A stretch of 40,597 nucleotides of DNA from Gammaproteobacteria bacterium (GTDB taxonomy: Bacteria > Pseudomonadota > Gammaproteobacteria > Steroidobacterales > GCA-2729495). The position numbers and the translations under genes were made by a program. How positions within the stretch are numbered: position 1 is the stretch's first letter; the number at the start of each line of letters is the position of its first letter. The notes beneath the pieces were generated by a model, which had not been told where the DNA came from, ran no database searches, and saw only the letters and a list, made by a program, of their open reading frames with translations. Positions 1-7,917 of the stretch are shown here, one piece after another. The DNA lies in NCBI GenBank assembly GCA_027293165.1, contig JAPUGB010000035.1, positions 1 through 40,597 on the forward strand. The letters run 5' to 3'.

Positions 1-771
1 GTCGAAGAGCACGGCGAAGAGGAGCCGGTCGCGACACCTGCGGCCACGACAACGCCATCGCATCCGGTCATCACCGAGGCCATCGCCTATGGCGAGGTCG
101 AAGGGCAAAACCTGCGGGGCTATTTGTCGATGCCGTCCGACACAACCGGACCGTTGCCGGGACTGATCGTGATCCACGAGTGGTGGGGACTGAACGACAA
201 CATCAAGCAAACCGCCGAGCGGCTGGCCGCGGAAGGGTATGCCACACTGGCCGTAGACTTGTATGACGGCAAGGTTGCCGCGGTTCCGAAGGAAGCCATG
301 CAGCTGAGCCAGGGGCTAATGAAGGCGCCGGGGCCGGCCGAAAAAAACCTCGTGGCGGCCTATGAATACCTCGAAGAGGCCGTCGGATCACCGCGCATCG
401 GTGTCATTGGCTGGTGCATGGGGGGCCGCTGGTCACTGAAAACCGCGCTGCTGTTACCCGAGCAGATCGACGCATCGGTCATCTACTACGGCAACCTCAC
501 CGATGACGAGGCCCAGCTCGCCACGCTGAACATGCCGATTATCGGCTTTTTCGGCGCCAGCGATCCGATCGTCAAGGTCGAAAGCGTGCGGAAGTTCGAC
601 ACCACAATGCGCCGCCTGAACAAGTCCGCGAGTGTCCACGTGTATCCGGACGCTAACCACGGATTCGCCAACCCGAGCGGTCAGGCATACGACGCGGTGG
701 CCGCCGAGGATGCCTGGCAGAGGACGGTTGCGTTCCTGCAGGAGAATCTCGCGTCCGAGCAACCGCTCTAG
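1..771 (+). CDS. Dienelactone hydrolase family protein, 5' truncated
   Basis: Alpha/beta hydrolase of the dienelactone hydrolase family; characterised members open lactone rings or cleave small esters. The frame is open from base 1, so the start lies outside the window and at least 41 residues precede the in-frame TTG at 124. Counting from that TTG, the nucleophile motif GWCMGG places the catalytic Cys at residue 98 (TGC at 415-417). The acid is probably the Asp of SDPIVK and the base the His of DANHGF, completing the Cys-Asp-His triad. The segment VIHEWWGLN near the front is typical of the family and lines the active site. The upstream stretch is rich in Glu, Pro, Ala and Thr (EEHGEEEPVATPA), suggesting a linker after a missing N-terminal part or signal peptide. 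Substrate cannot be told from sequence. Family assignment is firm. Confidence 0.9.
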   Translation, partial: VEEHGEEEPVATPAATTTPSHPVITEAIAYGEVEGQNLRGYLSMPSDTTGPLPGLIVIHEWWGLNDNIKQTAERLAAEGYATLAVDLYDGKVAAVPKEAMQLSQGLMKAPGPAEKNLVAAYEYLEEAVGSPRIGVIGWCMGGRWSLKTALLLPEQIDASVIYYGNLTDDEAQLATLNMPIIGFFGASDPIVKVESVRKFDTTMRRLNKSASVHVYPDANHGFANPSGQAYDAVAAEDAWQRTVAFLQENLASEQPL

Positions 772-800
772 CGCTTATCGCAGCATTAACGGTCCCTGGC

Positions 801-847
801 AAAAAAAAGGGCCAGCGACCCGTTCCAATCGAACGGGTCACCGGCCC
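801..847 (-). terminator. Rho-independent terminator facing left
   Basis: On the minus strand a GC-rich stem-loop (outer GGGCC with GGCCC, inner GACCCGTTC with GAACGGGTC, loop of five) is followed directly by eight T (A8 at 801-808 on plus). The stem is 14 pairs with a small internal loop. There is no T-run on the plus-strand side, so it should end transcripts coming from the lipoprotein gene at 1024-1341. It may still act as a weak or Rho-assisted stop for the dienelactone hydrolase gene. Confidence 0.8.
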
Positions 848-1013
848 TGGTAGGGCGGGATTCGGGGGGGAATCCGAAGCCCATGCGATGGCACACTGCC
901 ATCGCGTCCGGTCACATCGGCAGTAGGGGGAGACTGAAGTCCGACGTGCCCGAATTGTGTCGGCCTGTAAAGGCCGGCGCACGCGCCGCTGTCTGCGGCC
1001 GCGAATTCTCGCG
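801..1013 (-). other. Stem-loop-rich non-coding segment
   Basis: The 250-base gap between two genes is filled with consecutive inverted repeats: 809-847 (terminator), GGATTC/GAATCC at 858-875, a perfect 9-bp stem GCGATGGCA/TGCCATCGC with a 3-base loop at 885-905, CGGCCT/AGGCCG around a GTAA loop at 959-978, GCCGC/GCGGC at 985-999 and CGCGA/TCGCG at 1000-1013. The T8 tract says the transcript ends leftward, so this is either the 3' untranslated part of the lipoprotein mRNA or a separate structured RNA. The strand is inferred only from the terminator; the GTAA loop would be a GNRA tetraloop on the plus strand. No known RNA family was recognised. Confidence 0.45.
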
Positions 1014-1023
1014 CGCTTTGCTC

Positions 1024-1341
1024 TTAGCCACGCTCGTGTGGGTCGGTTCCGGCCAGCAGCATGCTGCGGTCATGTTCCATTCGATCGGCCAGTTCCGCCG
1101 TCACGTCTGCACGAGTTATCCGCGCGGCGTTGCTGGCCTGCTCGCGGAAAGCCCTGGTCAGTGCGGACCGGGCCAAATCCTTTGTGGGCGCCGGCGTGGT
1201 CACCGTGGTGACGCTGTCCGAAACCTGTTCGAAAGGCTCGCCGCTGCAACCGTTAAGCCCTGTGGCCAGGGCCACCCACAGCCACAGCCGGCGGCGGATG
1301 CGCGCGTTCGCTGTTGCCTGAGTGGTCATTTCTCTATCCAT
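1024..1341 (-). CDS. Small lipoprotein, probable target of the adjacent sigma-54 activator
   Basis: Predicted 105-residue exported lipoprotein of unknown function. A basic n-region (RIRRR, residues 14-18) leads into a hydrophobic stretch LWLWVALATGL and a lipobox LNGC with Cys at 32. The mature part is about 74 residues, Thr-rich at first (VTTVTTPAPT) and then helical and charged. Start choice is open: ATG at 1341, or the ATG four codons on at 1329, which has AGAG just upstream; both fit a transcript starting near 1363 from the sigma-54-type promoter at 1374-1389. The gene is divergent from the activator gene at 1500 and appears monocistronic, with a terminator at 801-847. No family recognised. 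Reality of the gene is supported by the signal peptide, the promoter and the terminator together. Confidence 0.7.
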   Translation of the reverse strand: MDREMTTQATANARIRRRLWLWVALATGLNGCSGEPFEQVSDSVTTVTTPAPTKDLARSALTRAFREQASNAARITRADVTAELADRMEHDRSMLLAGTDPHERG

Positions 1342-1373
1342 CCATACGTCGATACTGTTTGGGTACTATTCAA

Positions 1374-1389
1374 TGCACAAACTGTGCCA
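1374..1389 (-). promoter_or_regulatory. Sigma-54 (-24/-12) promoter for the lipoprotein gene
   Basis: Read on the minus strand the sequence is TGGCACAGTTTGTGCA. It matches TGGCACR-N4-TTGCA with one clear mismatch and keeps the invariant GG and GC ten bases apart. The start point would be near 1363, 22-34 bases before the two candidate start codons. It lies upstream of a divergent sigma-54 activator gene. Confidence 0.75.
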
Positions 1390-1406
1390 ACCCTTCGCCC
1401 TATAAA

Positions 1407-1419
1407 AAACAATTACTTG
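1407..1419. promoter_or_regulatory. IHF-like site between promoter and activator sites
   Basis: AAACAATTACTTG matches the IHF consensus WATCAANNNNTTR with one mismatch and is preceded by an A-tract (TATAAAAAAC). Its position, about 50 bases upstream of the predicted start, is where IHF usually bends DNA to bring an enhancer-bound activator to sigma-54 polymerase. The consensus is loose, so this is suggestive only. Confidence 0.45.
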
Positions 1420-1435
1420 CGCCAAAGTTGCCCAT

Positions 1436-1487
1436 CGGAAATCCGTGAATTACGGAAAACCGGGTGTCATAGTCACGGAAAACCGTG
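1436..1487. promoter_or_regulatory. Three inverted-repeat activator sites (putative UAS)
   Basis: Three related CGGAAAWCCG-type inverted repeats: CGGAAATCCG at 1436-1445, CGGAAAACCG at 1453-1462 and the longest, CACGGAAAACCGTG, at 1474-1487. Their centres lie about 77, 94 and 117 bases upstream of the predicted sigma-54 start at 1363, a normal range for enhancer sites. The third sits inside the spacer of a possible sigma-70 promoter for the activator gene, so binding there could also repress the activator. Confidence 0.65.
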
Positions 1488-1493
1488 TATGAT
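1464..1493 (+). promoter_or_regulatory. Possible sigma-70 promoter of the activator gene
   Basis: GTGTCA (1464-1469) and TATGAT (1488-1493) are spaced by 18 bases. The start point would fall at about 1500, on the ATG itself, and no ribosome binding site is visible, so the mRNA may be leaderless. The third inverted repeat fills the spacer. The -35 match is 4 of 6. Confidence 0.4.
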
Positions 1494-1499
1494 CGCCGC

Positions 1500-3332
1500 A
1501 TGATTACGAAAGCTCGTGAGCAACAACTGTTCCGCGCGCTGCCGATTCTGGCCGCGCTGCTGGACCGCGATGGCCGTTTCATCGATGTCAGCGACGAATG
1601 GGTGCAGCGCATCGGCTTCGGCCGTGAGGAAATGCTCGGCCGGTCTCCCGAAGACATCGCCACCGAGGCCACCGCGCAGCGAATCCGTGAGGAGCACTTG
1701 CCCGGTTTCCGCCGCACCGGTCGTCTCGATCAGGTCCCGGTCGGATTTATCTGCAAGGATGGCGAAACCATCGAGCTACTTGCGACCACCGTGGCGCAAC
1801 AGGATGAAGACGGACAGTCCCTGTATTCGATCTCGGTGTTTGTAGAAATCGCCGGACGGGCACGCACGGAACGGCGGTACCAGGACCTATACCACTCAAC
1901 TCCGGCAATGCTGCATACGGTCGACTCCCAGGGCCGAATCACCGACGTCAGCGACCACTGGCTGGCAAAACTCGGCTACACGCGTGCCGACGTCATCGGG
2001 CGCAGCATTCTCGACTTTATGAGCGAAGAGTCACGTCAACCATTGTTGGAAGACGGCGTATCTGAGGTCATCAACGCCGGTGATCGTCAGAATGTCCCCC
2101 GCCAGATGGTGACGCGCAGTGGTGAAATACTGGACGTGCTGATGTCGGCCAGAACCGAGCGGGACGAGAGCGACGGTTTGCTGAGGTTGCTGGTTGCCAG
2201 CAAGGACATGACCGAACGCAACCGGAGCGAAGCCAAGCTCCGTGAAGCCTACGGTGAGATCGCCCGCCTGAAAGAAGAACTGGAGCGAGAGCGGGATTAC
2301 CTGCGTGAAGAGGTCGACGTGTCGATGAATTTCGGTCGCATTGTTGGTGAAAGCGCGGCACTGGCGGCCATGCTGACGCGCATCGAAGCGGTCGCCGAGA
2401 CGCCGGCGAATGTGCTGATTATCGGCGAGACGGGTACCGGGAAGGAACTGGTCGCGCACGCCATTCACGGCCGCAGTCAGCGCGCCGATGCCCCGCTGGT
2501 CAAGGTGAACTGTGCGTCGATTCCGCACGAGCTGTTCGAGAGTGAATTTTTCGGTCACGTTAAAGGCGCGTTTACCGGCGCCTATCGCGATCGTGTCGGC
2601 CGTTTTCAGCTGGCCGACGGCGGCACGATATTTCTCGACGAAGTCGGCGAGATACCGCTGGCGCTACAGGGCAAATTGCTGCGCGTATTACAGGAAAAAG
2701 AGTTCGAGCGCGTCGGTGACGACGTGACCAGGCGTGTCGACGTGCGCGTGATTGCTGCTACGAATCGGGACCTGGAACAGCGGGTCGAAGCCGGGAAGTT
2801 TCGCGAGGACCTGTATTATCGGCTGAGCGTTTTTCCGGTGCAGGTTCCACCACTGAGAAGGCGCCGTGACGACGTGGTCCAATTGGCCCTGCATTTCCTG
2901 GAGCAGGCTTGCCGCGATTTCGGTCGCGACTGCCCGAAGCTGACGCGTAGTCAGGTCGATATTCTTCGGCGCTATGACTGGCCAGGCAACATCCGCGAAC
3001 TGAAAAACGTGATCGAGCGGGCAGTGATTCTTTCGCAGGGAGAAACCCTGCGACTGGACCTGTCACTGCCCGAGGCAACGGCCGAACGTTCGGATGAACC
3101 CGGACCAACGCTGGACACGCCATCTGACCGGGTCTTTGTGACCGACGCAGAAGTCCGTAAGCAACAGCGCGACAATATGCTGGCCGCGCTGGAACACGCT
3201 GACTGGCGCATTTCCGGACGTGGCGGGGCGGCAGAACTGCTGGGTCTGAAGCCGAGCACGCTGACAGACCGATTGCGGGCCTTCGGTATCGAGCGGCGCC
3301 GTGATGGCGGGAACGCGGCCACTCAATCCTGA
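1500..3332 (+). CDS. Sigma-54-dependent transcriptional activator with two PAS domains
   Basis: Enhancer-binding protein of 610 residues that should remodel sigma-54 polymerase by ATP hydrolysis. Order: PAS-like sensor (about 8-118), second PAS (about 124-240, ending in the PAC-like [10 protein letters not shown]), a short coiled coil (248-272), AAA+ domain (279-510) and a C-terminal Fis-type helix-turn-helix (about 576-597, [20 protein letters not shown]). Walker A GETGTGKE is at 309-316, the sigma-54 contact loop GAFTGA at 356-361, Walker B GGTIFLDE at 374-381 and arginine-finger region FREDLYYRL at 434-442; all are intact. There is no receiver domain, so it probably senses a ligand, redox state or partner through PAS. 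The start at 1500 is preferred because an upstream in-frame ATG (1485) lies within an inverted repeat. Likely target is the divergent lipoprotein gene. The signal is unknown. Confidence 0.95.
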   Translation: MITKAREQQLFRALPILAALLDRDGRFIDVSDEWVQRIGFGREEMLGRSPEDIATEATAQRIREEHLPGFRRTGRLDQVPVGFICKDGETIELLATTVAQQDEDGQSLYSISVFVEIAGRARTERRYQDLYHSTPAMLHTVDSQGRITDVSDHWLAKLGYTRADVIGRSILDFMSEESRQPLLEDGVSEVINAGDRQNVPRQMVTRSGEILDVLMSARTERDESDGLLRLLVASKDMTERNRSEAKLREAYGEIARLKEELERERDYLREEVDVSMNFGRIVGESAALAAMLTRIEAVAETPANVLIIGETGTGKELVAHAIHGRSQRADAPLVKVNCASIPHELFESEFFGHVKGAFTGAYRDRVGRFQLADGGTIFLDEVGEIPLALQGKLLRVLQEKEFERVGDDVTRRVDVRVIAATNRDLEQRVEAGKFREDLYYRLSVFPVQVPPLRRRRDDVVQLALHFLEQACRDFGRDCPKLTRSQVDILRRYDWPGNIRELKNVIERAVILSQGETLRLDLSLPEATAERSDEPGPTLDTPSDRVFVTDAEVRKQQRDNMLAALEHADWRISGRGGAAELLGLKPSTLTDRLRAFGIERRRDGGNAATQS

Positions 3333-3413
3333 AGGCCGTGTCTGGACGGCGCCACCCCCGATTAGGCACAATCAGACAGCCGGAATCTGCGAAGTACGCT
3401 CGCCCAAACACGG

Positions 3414-4853
3414 ATGTTCACCCACCGCACAGCCCATTGCCTGCTGATCATTGCAATTTGGCCGCTGTGGTCAATTGCAGCGGCTGATACCACCGCGGCA
3501 TTGCCCGGTTCCGTGGCGCGGATTATTGCCGGTTATAAAGTTCCGCCCGCGGATTTCAGCGCCTACGTGCACGAAATCGGCCAGCCGGAACCACTGCTGG
3601 CATTCAACGAAACGGTGCCGAGGAATCCGGCGTCGACGATTAAACTCGTGACCACCTTCGTCGGTCTGGAATCGCTGGGTCCGGCGTACACCTGGAAAAC
3701 CGAAGCCTTTCTCGATGGCGAGCTCACGGATGGAACGCTGGATGGCGATTTGCTCATCAAGGGCTATGGCGATCCCTATTTCGTCATCGAGCGGTTCTGG
3801 TTGTTCCTGCGCGAACTGCGAAATCGCGGTCTCAGGTCCGTGGCCGGGGACTTGCTGATCGATGACAGCTACTTCGATCTGGCGGAGGATCGCCCCGGCA
3901 GTTTCGACGGCCAGCCGCTGCGCGTCTACAACGTGACTCCATCGGCCTTGCTGGTCAACTTCCAGTCGGTCCGATTCAGTTTTTCGCCTGATGCCGTGAC
4001 CAAACACGTACGGATTGTCGCGGATCCGATGCCTGCCAATCTCAAAATCAGCAATAGATTGAAATTGGTACGTGGTCGCTGCGGTGGTTATCAAAACGGT
4101 GTGGCAATAACGGTAGGCGACCCGGACCGCGGTAACCCGGTCATTTTCAGCGGCAGCCTTGCCGAGAATTGCCGCGACTACAGCATGTCGCGCTCTGTGC
4201 TGCAGCCGGTGACTTACACCTACGGCGTATTCAAAACGCTTTGGGAAGCGGACGGGGGAGAGATCACCGGTGGGGTCGGATTGAAACGGGCGCTCGCAGA
4301 CCGCGAGCCATTTGTAAGTTTTGCATCGCCGCCGTTGGCCGACGTCATTCGTTCGGTCAACAAGTTCAGCAATAACATCATGGCGCGACAGTTGTTGTTG
4401 ACCATCGGCGCGGAGTTAATCGGACCACCGGGCACGGTGGAGAAGGGGCGAGAGGCGATTAGCCTGGTGCTGGCCAGCCGCGGCTTGGCCTTGATTGACC
4501 TGAACCTGGAAAATGGTGCCGGACTGTCGCGGGAAACCCGGATATCAGCACGCGATCTTGGCCGCGTGTTGCTGGATGCCAGCGACAGTCCGTACCAGGC
4601 GGAGTTCATATCGTCGTTTGCTCTGGCCGGGCTCGATGGAACCCTGCGGCGACGATTCACCCAGGAGGATTTGCGCGGCCGCGTGCATTTGAAGACGGGG
4701 CGGCTGGATGATGTTTTCGCGATGGCCGGGTACGTGCACAGTCGCAGCGGCCGGCAATTCATCGTGGTAGGGATACAGAATTCAAAGGGCGCGCACCGCG
4801 GACCCGGCGAAGAGGCGGAGACGGCGTTGGTGAGGTGGGTATATGAACATTAG
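3414..4853 (+). CDS. dacB: D-alanyl-D-alanine carboxypeptidase/endopeptidase (PBP4 type, family S13)
   Basis: Periplasmic serine peptidase acting on peptidoglycan stem peptides: it removes the terminal D-Ala and can cut cross-links. All three penicillin-binding motifs are present: STIK with nucleophile Ser74 and Lys77, SNN at 319-321, and KTG at 427-429. An N-terminal signal peptide (LLIIAIWPLWSIAAA) directs export. The 479-residue length equals that of E. coli PBP4, including the large insert between the first two motifs that marks family S13. The gene ends inside the start of the next one (11-base overlap), so the two are probably translated together. The 80-base gap upstream follows the activator gene in the same direction, so read-through from it is possible. 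Confidence 0.95.
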   Translation: MFTHRTAHCLLIIAIWPLWSIAAADTTAALPGSVARIIAGYKVPPADFSAYVHEIGQPEPLLAFNETVPRNPASTIKLVTTFVGLESLGPAYTWKTEAFLDGELTDGTLDGDLLIKGYGDPYFVIERFWLFLRELRNRGLRSVAGDLLIDDSYFDLAEDRPGSFDGQPLRVYNVTPSALLVNFQSVRFSFSPDAVTKHVRIVADPMPANLKISNRLKLVRGRCGGYQNGVAITVGDPDRGNPVIFSGSLAENCRDYSMSRSVLQPVTYTYGVFKTLWEADGGEITGGVGLKRALADREPFVSFASPPLADVIRSVNKFSNNIMARQLLLTIGAELIGPPGTVEKGREAISLVLASRGLALIDLNLENGAGLSRETRISARDLGRVLLDASDSPYQAEFISSFALAGLDGTLRRRFTQEDLRGRVHLKTGRLDDVFAMAGYVHSRSGRQFIVVGIQNSKGAHRGPGEEAETALVRWVYEH

Positions 4854-5466
4854 CAGGGACATTGAAAGACCAGGGATCTGGTTGCTTGCCTTGATTGCCG
4901 GCAGCTGTCTCGCCGGGCCCGCTATGGCGCAGACCCTTTACGTGACCGACGTCCTGCAACTCGGCCTGCACGATACCGAGGATCTCATCAATCCGCCGTT
5001 TCGCAGTTTGCCGAGCGGCAGCAAAGTCGAAGTAATCGCGACCAGCGGGCCCTATACCCGGCTTCGCACCGCCGATGGCTCGATCGGCTGGGCCAAGAGC
5101 CTGTACCTCGTCAGCGAAAAGCCGGCGCGGGCCCGGCTGGCAAGCCTGGAGCAGCAGAACAGTGCTCTGGACGCCAGCAACAAGAAGCTGCGGTCGCAGC
5201 TCGCCGATCAGAGCCAGCGAGCGAGAAATTTAGAAGAACAAACCGCCGAGGCAACGGCGCTCACGTCCGCGAATCACAGTGAGCTGCAGCGCTTGCGCAT
5301 CGCCAATCAGGCGCTGGAGATCGAAGTCAGCAAGCAGGGCATAACGCTTAGCCTGGGCTGGTTGGCGGCGGCCATTGGGTTTGCCATTGCCGCAGGCTTT
5401 GGCGGCGGCTGGTGGTGGATGGACCACAGCATCCGGGCCCGTCACGGCGGCTTCCGGATCCACTGA
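4843..5466 (+). CDS. SH3-domain, coiled-coil, membrane-anchored protein (YgiM/TIGR04211-like)
   Basis: Predicted periplasmic protein of 207 residues held in the inner membrane by a C-terminal helix. Order: signal peptide to about residue 29 (LAGPAMA), a bacterial SH3-like domain (about 30-90, with SGPYTRLRTADGSIGWAKSLYL), a Gln/Leu/Arg-rich coiled coil (about 97-165), a transmembrane segment LGWLAAAIGFAIAAGFGGG and a short basic tail. The architecture and length fit the YgiM-type family. The ATG lies in the last codons of dacB (overlap 4843-4853), suggesting coupling; a wall-binding or scaffolding role beside the DD-peptidase is inferred, not shown. It ends 11 bases from the convergent miaE. 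Confidence 0.85.
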   Translation: MNISRDIERPGIWLLALIAGSCLAGPAMAQTLYVTDVLQLGLHDTEDLINPPFRSLPSGSKVEVIATSGPYTRLRTADGSIGWAKSLYLVSEKPARARLASLEQQNSALDASNKKLRSQLADQSQRARNLEEQTAEATALTSANHSELQRLRIANQALEIEVSKQGITLSLGWLAAAIGFAIAAGFGGGWWWMDHSIRARHGGFRIH

Positions 5467-5477
5467 ATTCGTCACGC

Positions 5478-6062
5478 TTAATGCAGTGCAGGGCGAATCT
5501 CCAGCCCGGCCACGATGCCTGCTTCGAGCTCGGCGAGTTCGTGCAAACGAGGATAAACCGCATCCTCATCGATCTCCCGCAGCAGCAAGTGCACGAATTG
5601 GTGACCGTGTTTGACCTCGCTCTTCCACAGTTTTGTATAAAACGACTTGAGTTCGGAGTCATCTAACGCTGCGGCGATCAATCCGAAGCGCTCTGCACCG
5701 CGGGTTTCGACCAACGACGAGATCAGCATTCGGTCGATGAACCGCTCGTCGCGTCCGTGCCGTGCCAGCGCGATCAGTTCATTGACGTATGGATCCGGTG
5801 AATCCCTGTAAAATCGCAGCCCGCGCCGCTCCATGAATTGATAGGCTTCACCGAAATGCTGCAATTCCTCCTGCGCCAGTTTGATCAGATCGGGAATAAT
5901 CCGCGTGCGGTCCGGGTACTTGACGACCAGGCTCATGACCAGCGCGCTGGCTTTGCGCTCACAATTGGCATGATCGACCAGAAACGCGTCAAAATCAGCC
6001 AGAACCGCATCGACCCAGTCCGCGGGTGTGTTCACTAAAAGCTCGACTGATTTGCGCGCCAT
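5478..6062 (-). CDS. miaE: tRNA-(ms2io6A)-hydroxylase MiaE
   Basis: Non-haem diiron mono-oxygenase that hydroxylates the isopentenyl side chain of ms2i6A at position 37 of tRNAs reading codons that begin with U. The 194 residues form a ferritin-like four-helix bundle. Iron ligands are visible: Glu35 (NCERKA), EELQH with Glu66 and His69, Glu119 (VETRGAERF), and EVKH with Glu149 and His152. These motifs and the length match the MiaE family well. It is divergent from the glycosyltransferase gene with only 25 bases between the start codons, and tail-to-tail with the SH3 gene. Confidence 0.95.
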   Translation of the reverse strand: MARKSVELLVNTPADWVDAVLADFDAFLVDHANCERKASALVMSLVVKYPDRTRIIPDLIKLAQEELQHFGEAYQFMERRGLRFYRDSPDPYVNELIALARHGRDERFIDRMLISSLVETRGAERFGLIAAALDDSELKSFYTKLWKSEVKHGHQFVHLLLREIDEDAVYPRLHELAELEAGIVAGLEIRPALH

Positions 6063-6087
6063 AAAACTCGATCTCAGGTCCGTGTGA

Positions 6088-7407
6088 ATGAATTCGATCG
6101 CTATCGATAAACCGGCAATAGACAGTCGATTTGCTATCCAACGCTATTTGTCCCGGCATCGATTGTACCCGGCACAGCTCGACGATGAACCGCCAGCGAA
6201 CCTTGGCCTTGCCGTGGTCATTCCCTGCTACGCTGAGCCGGCGGTCGGGGCGACGCTGGAATCACTGGCCGCGTGCACGCTGCCGGACTGCGCGGTTGAG
6301 GTGATCGTGGTCATTAACAGTGCGGCAGCCGCATCACCGGATGTGCGTGCAGCGAATGAGCACAGCCGCAGCGAAGTCGAGGCATGGAATCGGCACTTCG
6401 CCGATGGCCCGATACGCTACCGGGCACTCGATTACCCGTCGCTGCCGCAGCGTCACGCCGGCGTTGGGCTGGCGCGCAAGCTCGGCATGGACGAGGCGGT
6501 GGCACGCTTTGCCCGCACGCCGGGCGCCAATGGTGTTGTGGCATCGCTGGATGCCGACTGCATGGTTCGGCCAGACTACCTGCAGGCACTCGTTAAGCAT
6601 TTCGCTGATGACCCCGCCTGTCCCGGCGCATCGATATATTTCGAGCACCGATTGGAGCAGGCCGACGATGCATCGTTGCGCCGTGCCGTGGCCGAATACG
6701 AATTGCATCTGCGCTATTACGTTGCCGGAATGCGGATGGCCGGATTTCCCTATGCGTTCCACACCGTCGGTTCGGCAATGGTTTTCCGCGCCGAAACCTA
6801 CGCACGCCAGGGTGGCATGAACCGGCGCCAGGGCGGCGAAGACTTTTACTTCATTCAGAAATTGGCCGCCTTGGGTGGCTACGCCACGATCGTTAACACC
6901 GTCGTTTTTCCGGCGGTTCGGAGATCCGACCGCGTTCCTTTCGGCACCGGGCCCGCGCTGAGGCAGGCGACCGACTCCGCTACAGCGTTGCAAACCTACC
7001 CGGTACAGGTGTTTCTCGACCTGCAGGTATTCTGCCGGGCGATCGCGATTGTGCAGGACGGCAGCCTGGATGTTGATACAAGCGCTTGTTCGCCGGCACT
7101 GCGCGAATTTCTCGCTCAACTGCACTTCGAGCAGCGGCTACAGGAAATACGTCGCAACGTTTCATCAAGCGACAGCTTTCGCAGACGGATATTCCGGTGG
7201 TTCAATGCTTTTCGCTTCATGAAATTCGCAAATTTTGCTCGCGAAAACTTTTACGTTCCGGCAGACGTGACCGACGCCGCGGCCGAACTGCTTGCCTGCG
7301 TGGAGCCCCAGGACAGCGGGTTGACCGACGCCGAAGCGCTGCTCGAGCGTTACCGTGCCTTGGACCGGGCCGCCGGGGCTGGCTTCAGCGGGTCGGAAAT
7401 CGGCTAG
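6088..7407 (+). CDS. Family 2 glycosyltransferase
   Basis: Cytoplasmic GT-A fold glycosyltransferase of 439 residues with no membrane segment. The fold is marked by VVIPCYAEP (43-51), the metal/nucleotide-sugar DXD-type motif SLDADC with DAD at 155-157, and the catalytic-base region GGEDFYF with ED at 251-252. The C-terminal third (about 300-439) is helical, with Phe and Arg repeats (FRRRIFRWFNAFRFMKFANF), and is not recognised. Donor and acceptor cannot be told. The start at 6088 leaves only 25 bases to the divergent miaE start, so its promoter must overlap miaE coding sequence or the true start is a little further in. It may be cotranscribed with nothing else; the glnK promoter follows at once. 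Confidence 0.85.
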   Translation: MNSIAIDKPAIDSRFAIQRYLSRHRLYPAQLDDEPPANLGLAVVIPCYAEPAVGATLESLAACTLPDCAVEVIVVINSAAAASPDVRAANEHSRSEVEAWNRHFADGPIRYRALDYPSLPQRHAGVGLARKLGMDEAVARFARTPGANGVVASLDADCMVRPDYLQALVKHFADDPACPGASIYFEHRLEQADDASLRRAVAEYELHLRYYVAGMRMAGFPYAFHTVGSAMVFRAETYARQGGMNRRQGGEDFYFIQKLAALGGYATIVNTVVFPAVRRSDRVPFGTGPALRQATDSATALQTYPVQVFLDLQVFCRAIAIVQDGSLDVDTSACSPALREFLAQLHFEQRLQEIRRNVSSSDSFRRRIFRWFNAFRFMKFANFARENFYVPADVTDAAAELLACVEPQDSGLTDAEALLERYRALDRAAGAGFSGSEIG

Positions 7408-7412
7408 AATAC

Positions 7413-7428
7413 GGGCACGCGTGTGGCA
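7413..7428 (+). promoter_or_regulatory. Sigma-54 promoter of glnK-amtB
   Basis: GGGCACGCGTGTGGCA matches TGGCACG-N4-TTGCA at all but two defined positions, with GG (7414-7415) and GC (7426-7427) ten bases apart. The start point would be near 7439, leaving a leader of about 76 bases. glnK-amtB operons of Gammaproteobacteria are known NtrC/sigma-54 targets. I could not find a convincing NtrC site upstream. Confidence 0.75.
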
Positions 7429-7444
7429 GCAGGTTCCTGCTGCC
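7425..7444 (+). repeat. 20-base inverted repeat over the glnK start-point region
   Basis: GGCAGCAGG and CCTGCTGCC are perfect complements separated by two bases. The repeat overlaps the -12 element and the predicted start point, so it could be an operator or a hairpin near the 5' end of the mRNA. No T-run follows, so it is not an ordinary terminator. Confidence 0.6.
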
Positions 7445-7514
7445 GGACCGCGGACACTAAAAAAACGGTACTGCCCGGACCAGTCTGACCCGGCCGGGCG
7501 CGGGGGGATTCTGA

Positions 7515-7853
<339 letters not shown>

Positions 7854-7917
7854 CCGATGATGGACCAGCCTGGTACGGCAGGCCGGGACAGCGATAACAA
7901 TTGCGGGGGGATTTGAC

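Noticed and set aside
851-876. Minus-strand GAATCC-CGCCCTA-CCA resembling a tRNA or tmRNA 3' end
   Set aside because: No complementary 5' acceptor strand, no TTCGANN loop and no D or anticodon arm could be found upstream.
883-1503. 206-codon plus-strand frame between dienelactone hydrolase and the activator
   Set aside because: Runs antisense to the lipoprotein gene and through the regulatory repeats; no recognisable domain and no ribosome site.
3471-4094. 207-codon minus-strand frame inside dacB
   Set aside because: Antisense to a gene with all three penicillin-binding motifs; no support of its own.
7425-7444. Inverted repeat as a terminator of the glycosyltransferase gene
   Set aside because: No T-run on the plus strand after it, and it overlaps the glnK promoter.
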